This document shows, one piece after another, positions 1 through 5,629 of a DNA stretch of 5,857 bases. Within the stretch, counting starts at the first letter, position 1. Every line of letters starts with the position of its first letter. The stretch is from Thalassolituus sp. (GTDB lineage: Bacteria > Pseudomonadota > Gammaproteobacteria > Pseudomonadales > Oceanobacteraceae). The DNA lies in the NCBI GenBank assembly GCA_029212275.1, contig JARGOI010000177.1, positions 1 to 5,857 of the forward strand. The letters are read 5' to 3'. The notes under the pieces are model-generated. The model was not told the DNA's origin. It saw only the letters and a list, made by a program, of their open reading frames with translations, and did no database searches. The translations under genes were made by a program, and so were the position numbers.

Positions 1-307
1 GCATGCGTAAGGTTGCTTCACGACGAGCACGGTCTATTAACGATTCGTAAGCGCCTACGCGGCCACCAATCAGGTTTCGTAAACCTGCCGCTACGGTTTT
101 GAAGTAATCGACAGAAATCACCACACTGCCGCTGACAAGTTGAGAGTCATGCTTCAATAGTTCGGGTGGCGGAATGCGTAAAGGCATCAAAGTAATGCTT
201 CGATATTGGTTTTCGCGTTCGTTGATCGACCGGTAGTGGCGTTTTTCTGCCATGCGCCCAAACAGGTAGCCGACCACCAGAAGCGTTAGAAATATCAGAA
301 AGCCCAT
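1..307 (-). CDS. Membrane-anchored YbjQ-family (DUF74) protein, C-terminus cut by window edge
   Basis: This is the first 102 codons of a gene that runs off the left edge. Its ATG (305-307) shares one base with the TAA of the upstream ybjQ-like gene (sequence TAATG on the minus strand), which fixes the start and suggests translational coupling. Residues 1-18 (MGFLIFLTLLVVGYLFGR) form a short hydrophobic segment, likely a single membrane anchor. A charged linker (about 19-55) follows, and then a YbjQ-like fold begins near residue 58. Within that, SGSVVISVDYFK, GLRNLIGGRVGAYESL and RARREATLRM align with the matching blocks of the neighbouring 106-residue protein and of E. coli YbjQ. The YbjQ fold forms pentameric rings in solved family members, and the family name 'heavy-metal binding' is weakly supported. 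The positively charged residues after the anchor suggest that the domain is cytoplasmic. Function unknown. Confidence 0.82.
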   Translation of the reverse strand, partial: MGFLIFLTLLVVGYLFGRMAEKRHYRSINERENQYRSITLMPLRIPPPELLKHDSQLVSGSVVISVDYFKTVAAGLRNLIGGRVGAYESLIDRARREATLRM

Positions 308-627
308 TAGCGATCTTCCACCACAACCGCCGTACCGTAGACAAAAATCTCTGAGGCACCCGCAGCGATAGACGATGTTGAAAAGCGAACGTTCACAACG
401 GCGTTAGCCCCGAGAGCACTGGCTTGCTGTTGCAGGCGGGAAATGGCTTCATCGCGCGATTCACTTAACAGTTCGGTATAACCTTTGAGTTCACCACCGA
501 AGATATTTTTGAAGCTGGCCATAATGTCACGCCCGGCATGTTTCGCGCGTACTGTGCTGCCTTGCACCATACCTAGATGTTTAACGATGCGTTTACCAGG
601 GACGACTTCCATATTACTGACAAGCAT
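307..627 (-). CDS. ybjQ: YbjQ family protein (UPF0145, putative heavy-metal-binding domain)
   Basis: A complete 106-residue protein of normal family length (E. coli YbjQ is 107). Conserved blocks in order: the N-terminal strand and GMVQGSTVRA (about 19-28), DIMASFKNIFGGELKGYTEL (34-53), the helix SRDEAISRLQQQASALGANA (56-75) and the final strands VVNVRF and VYGTAVVVE. It has no cysteine or obvious metal cluster, so the name 'heavy-metal binding' should be treated with caution. It has no signal peptide or membrane segment and is probably a soluble cytoplasmic oligomer. The start is supported by AAGGA (minus strand, 635-639) 7 bases before the ATG. Its stop overlaps the start of the membrane-anchored paralogue, so the two are probably co-expressed and may assemble together. 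The symbol reflects family resemblance, not proven orthology. Confidence 0.9.
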   Translation of the reverse strand: MLVSNMEVVPGKRIVKHLGMVQGSTVRAKHAGRDIMASFKNIFGGELKGYTELLSESRDEAISRLQQQASALGANAVVNVRFSTSSIAAGASEIFVYGTAVVVEDR

Positions 628-657
628 TAGATTTTCCTTTCTTAATCAGCGTTGAAT

Positions 658-694
658 AATGCCAAGATAATACCTGATTTCCAGACACAAAAAA
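658..694 (-). promoter_or_regulatory. Possible promoter of the ybjQ-like gene pair
   Basis: On the minus strand a -10-like TATTAT lies at 667-672, about 40 bases before the ybjQ-like ATG. The fadE terminator just upstream implies that this pair needs its own promoter here. No good -35 hexamer is seen at 16-18 bases: only the T-rich tail of the terminator lies there, so the call rests on the -10 box and the position. Confidence 0.3.
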
Positions 695-713
695 GCCCCG
701 CAGGGCGGGGCTT
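689..713 (-). terminator. Rho-independent terminator downstream of fadE
   Basis: A perfect 9-bp inverted repeat AAGCCCCGC / GCGGGGCTT (693-701 and 705-713) with a 3-base loop. On the minus strand it is followed by six T residues (689-694, two of them also paired in the stem). It lies 22 bases past the fadE stop codon, in the right place and orientation to end the fadE transcript. It also insulates the ybjQ-like pair from fadE. The plus-strand side is only mildly T-rich, so bidirectional action is less likely. Confidence 0.92.
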
Positions 714-735
714 CTTCTTAAGCTAGGATGAGAAA

Positions 736-3249
736 TTAAGCAGTTTCAGAATCTGACTCAGCTTTTTTCTTACCTGTTGCTTTCTTAGCTACTTCTTTGT
801 CTTGGTTTTCAGCAACTGGGCCAAAGAACTCAAGAGGGAAGCTGTCAACGTGAACCATTTCTAATACATCTTTCTCGAAGTCGATCATGAATACACCTTC
901 TTCTTCGGTCATGATGCCCATCTTAACGCCGTCAGTGATACGGCCTTCGATAGATAGATTAGATTCATCGTACTTACCAGCTTTAAGCGCTGCACCAATC
1001 TTCTTGTAGATACCTTCTGCTTTCTCTACACGATCTAATAGAGAATCATAAGTAGCTAGAGGATTAGTTAGACCTTCACCGTAAGCTAGACCAATCTTCT
1101 CACCACGATAAATACCTTTGATCATGCGCTCACGAGTATCTGTGTGGAAAGATACTTGATCAACAATAGAAGATATCAGTTTATCGCTTGGCGCTTTAGC
1201 ACGACGACCTAAAGGCATAGTCAGTACACGAAGCAATGCTGCTACTGGACGAGCTGGTAGGTTCTTAAGAACACCGTCTTGTGCTTCTTCAAACTCAGCA
1301 AACAATTTCTGCATTGAGTATTCAACAACATCCAAGTCTTCTTTGTGTGAACCTTCATCCTGCCAGTGTTTCAGTACCATAGAACCTAGGTACATTTTAG
1401 ACAGCATGTCAGCCAAACGACCAGAGATCATTTCGCGGAACTTAAGCTCACCACCTAAAGAGAACATACACATATCAACAATGATCGCGAAAGACGCGGC
1501 ATACTTGTTAAGTTGCTTGTAGTACTTCTTAGTAGGACCAGATACAGGCGCGCCAGTGAAGGCTGCGTTAGTTAGGTTCAGAACAAGTGAACGGCTCATG
1601 TTAGAGAAGATGAAACCGAAGTGACCAAACAATGCTTTATCAAAGGCATTCAAGTCATTATTTTGCGCTGCGTGCATTTCTGGCAACACATATGGGTGAC
1701 AACGAATTACGCCTTGACCGAAAGTGATCATCGAACGAGTCAGGATGTTTGCACCTTCCACTGTAATAGCAACAGGTACTGAAGAGTAGCCAGACTCAAC
1801 GTAGTTTTTAGGACCACGAATAATCGCTTTACCACCGTGTACATCCATTGTGTCAGTCGCAACAGTACGTGCGATTTCAGTTAGGTTGTATTTAAGAATG
1901 GCAGAAGGAACTGAAGGCTTGTGACCTTCATCAATAGCAATCGCAGTGATACGTGCAGCAGCAGATGCTGTGTAGCTGTTACCAGCAATACGAGCGATCA
2001 ACTCTTGTACACCTTCCAACTTGGCCACTGGAATGTTGAACTGACGACGGATGCGAGCGTATGCACCAGTTGCAGCCAAAGAGTACTTAGCACCACCAGC
2101 ACCAGAACTTGGCAGAGCGATACAACGACCAACAGATAGACACTCAACAAGCATCTTCCAACCTTGGCCAACTTTCTCACCACCACCTAGAACGAAATCT
2201 AGTGGAATAAATACGTCTTTACCAAAGATAGGACCGTTCATGAACGGAGAACCGATTGGCTTATGACGGTTACCAATGCTCATACCGTCAAGGTGACGAG
2301 GTAATAGAGCAACAGTAATACCAAGGTCAGTTTTGTCGCCAAGTAAACCTTGTGGGTCAAATGCGCGGAAAGCAAGACCAACGACAGTAGCAACAGGTGC
2401 CAAAGTGATATAACGCTTTTCAAAGTTCAGTTTTAGACCAAGAACTTCTTTACCTTCCCAAGTGCCTTTACAAACAACACCGGTATCTGGAAGAGAGGTT
2501 GCGTCAGAACCAGCACGTGGGCCAGTCAAACCAAAACATGGGATCTCGCGGCCGTCAGCTAAACGAGGTAGGTAATAATCTTTCTGTTCTTCAGTACCGT
2601 ACTTAACCAACAACTCGCCTGGTCCAAGAGAGTTTGGTACACATACTGTAGAGAAGGTTGCACCAGAAATGCTAAGTGCTTGAAGAACTGCTGCTTGAGT
2701 TTGCGCAGAAACGCCTAAACCACCGTAAGACTTAGGAATAATCATAGAAAGGAAACGTTCTTTCTTGATGTAATCCCAAATTTCTTTAGCCAAATCACCG
2801 TTTTGGTTGATTTCCCACTCGTTAACCATAGAGCAAAGCGTCGTTACTTGGTTGTCCAAGAATGCTTGCTCGTCAGCTGGGATTTGAGTGTTAGGGTGAT
2901 CTAACAACACTTTCCAATTAGGCTTACCTGCGAATAACTCGCCGTCCCACCAAACAGTACCTGCTTCTAGAGCAGTTTTCTCGGTGTCAGACATTTTTGG
3001 TAAGATTTTCTTGTAGATGTTGAAAATAGGACGCGTCACAACGCTAGCACGAATAGCGCTAAGGCTTAAGACGCCAGTTGCCACTGCTAAAAGCAGAGCA
3101 ATAACGGTTATGGCTGTTGCCGCTTGAGCAATAATTGCAACCACTGTGAACGCAGCAAGCGCTCCGGCGGCGACTTTCAATGAGCTGCGCTTGTAAGTCA
3201 GAGCAACCAACAAACCAACTAGGAGCAAGCTCCAAATAGTAGTAGTCAT
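736..3249 (-). CDS. fadE: Acyl-CoA dehydrogenase FadE (fatty acid beta-oxidation)
   Basis: An 837-residue flavoprotein that oxidises acyl-CoA to trans-2-enoyl-CoA, the first step of beta-oxidation. It is close to E. coli FadE (814 residues) along its length. Residues 1-70 hold two hydrophobic segments (about 5-18 and 27-64), consistent with membrane association as in E. coli FadE. FadE signatures follow: MSDTEKTALEAGTVWWDGEL (86-105), PNSLGPGELLVKYGTEEQKD (205-224), EIPCFGLTGPRAGSDA (235-250), KRYITLAPVATVVGLAF (278-294), GWKMLVECLSVGR (363-375) and VEGANILTRSM (497-507). E498 in that last block is the probable catalytic base. The FadE-specific C-terminal region extends past 540, and a lysine/glutamate-rich tail (about 814-837) exceeds the E. 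coli protein. The start is supported by GAGGT (minus strand, 3256-3260), 6 bases before the ATG. It appears monocistronic, with a promoter upstream and a strong terminator downstream. Confidence 0.97.
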   Translation of the reverse strand: MTTTIWSLLLVGLLVALTYKRSSLKVAAGALAAFTVVAIIAQAATAITVIALLLAVATGVLSLSAIRASVVTRPIFNIYKKILPKMSDTEKTALEAGTVWWDGELFAGKPNWKVLLDHPNTQIPADEQAFLDNQVTTLCSMVNEWEINQNGDLAKEIWDYIKKERFLSMIIPKSYGGLGVSAQTQAAVLQALSISGATFSTVCVPNSLGPGELLVKYGTEEQKDYYLPRLADGREIPCFGLTGPRAGSDATSLPDTGVVCKGTWEGKEVLGLKLNFEKRYITLAPVATVVGLAFRAFDPQGLLGDKTDLGITVALLPRHLDGMSIGNRHKPIGSPFMNGPIFGKDVFIPLDFVLGGGEKVGQGWKMLVECLSVGRCIALPSSGAGGAKYSLAATGAYARIRRQFNIPVAKLEGVQELIARIAGNSYTASAAARITAIAIDEGHKPSVPSAILKYNLTEIARTVATDTMDVHGGKAIIRGPKNYVESGYSSVPVAITVEGANILTRSMITFGQGVIRCHPYVLPEMHAAQNNDLNAFDKALFGHFGFIFSNMSRSLVLNLTNAAFTGAPVSGPTKKYYKQLNKYAASFAIIVDMCMFSLGGELKFREMISGRLADMLSKMYLGSMVLKHWQDEGSHKEDLDVVEYSMQKLFAEFEEAQDGVLKNLPARPVAALLRVLTMPLGRRAKAPSDKLISSIVDQVSFHTDTRERMIKGIYRGEKIGLAYGEGLTNPLATYDSLLDRVEKAEGIYKKIGAALKAGKYDESNLSIEGRITDGVKMGIMTEEEGVFMIDFEKDVLEMVHVDSFPLEFFGPVAENQDKEVAKKATGKKKAESDSETA

Positions 3250-3269
3250 AGCAGTACCTCAGAAATGAT

Positions 3270-3333
3270 GACCCGAAGGTCGTTATTTTGCTGTTTCTTA
3301 ATGTTCCAACACGCGAGGCGGTTATTCACTCGC
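3270..3333 (-). other. fadE leader with two short RNA hairpins
   Basis: Two inverted repeats lie in the presumed fadE leader on the minus strand. The one nearer the gene is GACC-TTCG-GGTC (3270-3281), a 4-bp stem closed by a cUUCGg tetraloop and ending 9 bases before the Shine-Dalgarno sequence. The farther one is a 5-bp GCGAG/CTCGC stem (3313-3317 and 3329-3333) with an 11-base loop, extendable by two wobble pairs. No T-run follows either, so they are not terminators. They may stabilise the mRNA or set the ribosome site apart. No known riboswitch is recognised. Confidence 0.35.
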
Positions 3334-3355
3334 ACGTGAGGAAATCATTTTACCC

Positions 3356-3387
3356 AGTATAATCTCTATTCCGCAAACTTCATTTTG
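3356..3387 (-). promoter_or_regulatory. Probable fadE promoter with PsrA-like operator
   Basis: The minus strand carries a good -10 hexamer TATACT (3356-3361), about 107 bases before the fadE ATG. At 17 bases spacing the -35 position (3379-3384, AATGAA) is poor. Instead that spot is covered by CAAAA-TGAA-GTTTG (3374-3387), a near-palindrome with outer bases TT on the left side. PsrA, a TetR-family fatty-acid-responsive repressor in pseudomonads, Shewanella and relatives, is known to bind sites of the form CAAAC-N4-GTTTG; this copy has one mismatch in the ten half-site bases. A repressor here would block RNA polymerase. No full FadR-type site (CTGGTCnGACCAG) is seen. Confidence 0.4.
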
Positions 3388-3640
3388 AAAAAAAGGAGTA
3401 AATCGAGTTGTGCGGATAATTCAATAGTCTTCAAGTAACTGGCTGTTTTTATTGAGATAAAGCTTAATATTGATGATGTTTTGCACTGAATAAGTGCTAA
3501 AAAAACGTAAACGAGAGAAAAACGTCAAGATTTTCGTCATTTTCAGCAAATAAAACAGACAGGTAAGTCGCAAAAAAAATAGCAAAGATGACGAGTTTGA
3601 GGTTTTTAAGGTGAAAATACACAGGAATATGAAGGAAATG

Positions 3641-3671
3641 ACCGCCTAAAAAGAGTGTTTTTAAAGGCGGT
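3641..3671 (-). terminator. Possible terminator hairpin of the lipoprotein gene
   Basis: An inverted repeat, ACCGCCTAAAAA (3641-3652) and TTTTTAAAGGCGGT (3658-3671), with a 5-base loop and a two-base bulge. It lies 22 bases past the lipoprotein stop. Six GC-rich pairs close the stem. The minus strand lacks a clean T-run after it (only CATTTCCTTC), so it may be a weak terminator or an mRNA 3'-end stabiliser. Confidence 0.5.
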
Positions 3672-3693
3672 TCTCATTGAGTTTGTCGATTAT

Positions 3694-4560
3694 CTATTTA
3701 TTAAGCTTTCGTTCAGCAGAAAATGATAAGGGGGCGGGCGTCCAAATGCCGATGTCCGGTGCGATATTGGCACCACCAGTGAGGCCCATATTGACGCTTT
3801 CACCACCAGAAAGCACACGGAACAAGCTTAGCCCCATATTGGTGAGGCTGACGTCTAATGGAATAGAAACCCGTTGGGTTTGACCTTTCTCTAGCTTAAC
3901 AGCATTTACCTTTCCAGAACTTAGAGACTTGCCATTGGCTTGTAGGTTGTAGACCAAGTCATTGAGATTAACACCAAAAATATTGGGGTTTGATACATCT
4001 AAGTCAATTGTCATTTTAGCGCCATCATAGCCAATAGAATCCATGCTGACGTTACTGAAGCTCACCTTGGGAAGTTGTGGAATGGGGAGCACATCGGCAA
4101 AATTAAGAGGTAATGACACCTTTCCCATCACTGGTAGGTTGACTGTTAATGAACCTGCCAATGCATAATCGACCGCATTTTGACTGCCGAGACCACCAAT
4201 GGCGGCGAGCACATCTTTAAAATTAAGAGTGAGTGGCAATTGAAGTTTGCCAGATCCATTGGCCGGAATTTTCATGCCGCTGTCTTGTTTGTTGATATTG
4301 GCTAAATTGTTGCCGTCAATACTCAGTCCAAGATCAAGACCAGCAGCGTCCAAAGCAAAACCATTGGGGTTATCAACATTTAAATCGATTAATAAGGTTG
4401 CAGCTTGTTGTGATAACTCACCCAGACTGACACCGCTGACATTGGCGGTGGGTTTTTTGACATCCACCATCTGCTGCAAGGATGCACACGCGCTCAATAT
4501 AAGGACAAGGGAGAGAGCAGTGAAACGCCCAATAATTGTGGTGATAATAGAAGTTTTCAT
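3694..4560 (-). CDS. Lipoprotein with two tandem LEA14/WHy-like domains
   Basis: A 288-residue secreted lipoprotein. Residues 1-24 form a signal peptide with a hydrophobic core, and the lipobox LSAC places the lipidated cysteine at C25. Alanine at +2 predicts sorting to the outer membrane. The mature part holds two copies of a WHy/LEA_2 (late embryogenesis abundant 14-like) domain, about residues 36-157 and 164-283. Each copy has the hallmark strand-NPN motif (DLNVDNPNGF at 60-68 and DLDVSNPNIF at 186-195), and their openings are parallel (KPTANVSGVSL and PKVSFSNVSM). WHy domains are linked to stress and desiccation responses in plants and are found in bacterial lipoproteins, but no reaction is known. 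The start is supported by AGGAG (minus strand, 4567-4571) 6 bases before the ATG. It faces the divergent small ORF across 55 bases. The upstream hydrolase, 154 bases away on the same strand, shows no terminator, so read-through is possible. Confidence 0.9.
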   Translation of the reverse strand: MKTSIITTIIGRFTALSLVLILSACASLQQMVDVKKPTANVSGVSLGELSQQAATLLIDLNVDNPNGFALDAAGLDLGLSIDGNNLANINKQDSGMKIPANGSGKLQLPLTLNFKDVLAAIGGLGSQNAVDYALAGSLTVNLPVMGKVSLPLNFADVLPIPQLPKVSFSNVSMDSIGYDGAKMTIDLDVSNPNIFGVNLNDLVYNLQANGKSLSSGKVNAVKLEKGQTQRVSIPLDVSLTNMGLSLFRVLSGGESVNMGLTGGANIAPDIGIWTPAPLSFSAERKLNK

Positions 4561-4564
4561 GAAT

Positions 4565-4611
4565 GGCTCCTGCCAAATTCAAATAATAAGAACGAAATTT
4601 GGGTAGGAGTC
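4565..4611. repeat. Imperfect inverted repeat with mirrored ribosome binding sites
   Basis: GGCTCCTGCCAAATTC (4565-4580) is matched on the opposite strand by the complement of GAAATTTGGGTAGGAGTC (4594-4611), with two mismatches and two one-base gaps. The repeat centre, 4588, is also the midpoint between the two divergent start codons. Each arm carries an AGGAG Shine-Dalgarno sequence exactly 6 bases from its own ATG. Between the arms is an AT-rich core (AAATAATAAGAAC) with TATTAT on the minus strand (4583-4588) and AATAAT on the plus strand (4582-4587), which are possible overlapping -10 boxes. Good -35 boxes are lacking. It could be an operator, a shared promoter or an RNA structure that hides the ribosome site when transcription starts further upstream. 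Confidence 0.55.
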
Positions 4612-4615
4612 TAAC

Positions 4616-4723
4616 ATGGACAATAAAAATCTGACCATCGCTAAGCACCGCATTGACCGCGTTTGGCGTCATTTCAATGTCAGAGATAGCCAATATATTG
4701 AAAAACTTACCATGTCACGATAA
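4616..4723 (+). CDS. Small 35-residue protein of unknown function, divergent from the lipoprotein gene
   Basis: This ORF begins MDNKNLTIAKHRIDRVWRHF and ends at TAA (4721-4723). A consensus AGGAG (4605-4609) lies 6 bases before the ATG, which is the main support. Codons look native (CTG, ACC, ATC, CGC, CGT, GAA). The product is basic and has no signal peptide or membrane segment. It is mostly predictable as helix, with arginine, histidine and tryptophan clustered at residues 11-20 (HRIDRVWRHF) and a second charged part ending IEKLTMSR. This composition could suit nucleic-acid or protein binding, but no family is recognised. It diverges from the lipoprotein gene across 55 bases, and its last 9 bases overlap the 3' end of the convergent hydrolase gene. 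A chance ORF remains possible because it is so short. Confidence 0.5.
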   Translation: MDNKNLTIAKHRIDRVWRHFNVRDSQYIEKLTMSR

Positions 4724-5605
4724 TGGGAAATACTTTGTTAACCAAGTTAATTGCACGGCAACGGTTTGCTCAAACCAATCACCTATATAAATGTCAAAAT
4801 GACCGCAATCAAGTTGCACAACTTCGCCAGCAGGTAATTGAGCGGCATATTTAAGTGTTGGTTTAACTGGGGCTACGGTGTCTTTTAAGCATGCAATAAC
4901 CAAAGCAGGACAACTGACCTTGCTGGCAAAACGTCCTGGAAAATATCCCATGATAGATAACCCAAAGCGTGCTGCAACGTAATACGGTAATTGACCATTA
5001 TCGGGTTGTAAGTTGCCATAGCCTGTCTTGGCATCATGCGCAGACATTAGCGCAGCATCACCAGAATTCCCAGCCAAGTTCACCATGATCGGTGTTTTTC
5101 TGAATGGATTCGAGAGTATGTCTGCGATCGCCAATGTTCCTACCTTAATTGAACTCAACGGATGCAAAGCAAGTGACGAAGACAGGCCATCAGTAAACGG
5201 GCATTGCGACATGATACCGGCAATCCCGGGTAAGGTTGCGCCCAATTTTATTGCGTGACCTCCACTGAAAGAACTTCCCCAAATGACGACTTGCGAACCA
5301 TCGACTCGAACATCGTTTTTGATAAATTTAACTGCGGCGGCGTAATCTTCCAGTTCACGTTCAATGTTGAGTAACTGGCGTGGCTCACCTTCGCTGTCGC
5401 CAAAGTGACGATAATCAAACACCAGACAGGCATATCCTGCCGCCGAATACCGCTCTGCAAACGCATCCAGGCGCATGCCGCGTGTACCACCCAATCCATG
5501 CGCCATCACCAAGACGGGGGCGGGTTCATTATTACTTGGCAAATACAACCATGCGGCACATTGATCGGAACCAGAGGTGAAATTAACATCAAGTCGAGTG
5601 GTCAT
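4715..5605 (-). CDS. Alpha/beta hydrolase (putative serine hydrolase, COG1073/dienelactone-hydrolase-like)
   Basis: A 296-residue single-domain alpha/beta hydrolase. The oxyanion-loop motif MAHGLGGTRGMRL is at 34-46, followed by the FDYRHFGDSEGEPR strand-turn (63-76). The nucleophile elbow is VVIWGSSFSGGHA (106-118), with S112 as likely nucleophile in G-x-S-x-S. The probable catalytic acid is D242 in CLKDTVAP and the histidine is H269 in DCGHFD. Residues about 137-225 form a helical insertion that probably caps the active site. It has no signal peptide, so it is cytoplasmic. The substrate cannot be read from sequence; esterase, acyl-transfer or peptidase-like activities are all possible. The ATG has only a weak purine-rich ribosome site (AAGAG). 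It starts 24 bases after the stop of the upstream partial gene and probably shares its operon. Its 3' end overlaps the small convergent ORF by 9 bases. Confidence 0.88.
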   Translation of the reverse strand: MTTRLDVNFTSGSDQCAAWLYLPSNNEPAPVLVMAHGLGGTRGMRLDAFAERYSAAGYACLVFDYRHFGDSEGEPRQLLNIERELEDYAAAVKFIKNDVRVDGSQVVIWGSSFSGGHAIKLGATLPGIAGIMSQCPFTDGLSSSLALHPLSSIKVGTLAIADILSNPFRKTPIMVNLAGNSGDAALMSAHDAKTGYGNLQPDNGQLPYYVAARFGLSIMGYFPGRFASKVSCPALVIACLKDTVAPVKPTLKYAAQLPAGEVVQLDCGHFDIYIGDWFEQTVAVQLTWLTKYFPLS

Positions 5606-5629
5606 AGGTATCTCTTATATTATTTTTTG

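Larger units (their letters stand above)
3250..3693. other. Long AT-rich intergenic region upstream of fadE
   Basis: No convincing gene on either strand in these 444 bases. The half nearest fadE (3250-3395) holds the probable 5' leader, a -10 box and a PsrA-like pseudopalindrome. The middle (3390-3610) is rich in A- and T-tracts, including seven A at 3388-3394, seven A at 3499-3505 and eight A at 3572-3579, and contains an isolated perfect inverted repeat at 3483-3497. The far end (3641-3671) holds a hairpin behind the lipoprotein gene. The A-tracts may bend the DNA or act as an upstream element, which is inference. Confidence 0.7.

Noticed and set aside
147..359. A 70-codon minus-strand frame across the ybjQ pair junction
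   Set aside because: It overlaps both real genes in another frame. The TAATG junction and YbjQ homology on both sides explain this region.
1921..2266. Several open frames on both strands inside fadE
   Set aside because: They are shadows of strongly biased fadE codons; the products are low-complexity and fadE is intact across the whole stretch.
3322..3348. An 8-codon minus-strand mini-ORF in the fadE leader (ATG to TAA)
   Set aside because: Its ATG lies almost at the predicted transcription start with no room for a ribosome site, so a leader peptide is not supported.
4247..4606. A 119-codon plus-strand frame opposite the lipoprotein gene
   Set aside because: It lies antisense to a well-supported gene, has no ribosome binding site and resembles no protein family.
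4651..4679. CATTGA/TCAATG inverted repeat considered as a terminator after the hydrolase gene
   Set aside because: The loop is long (17 bases) and no T-run follows on the minus strand; it lies inside the small ORF and can be a coding coincidence.
4418..4693. A 91-codon minus-strand frame across the lipoprotein start and the small ORF
   Set aside because: It needs a TTG start without a ribosome site and runs out of frame through the lipoprotein signal-peptide region, giving a cysteine- and histidine-rich unlikely product.
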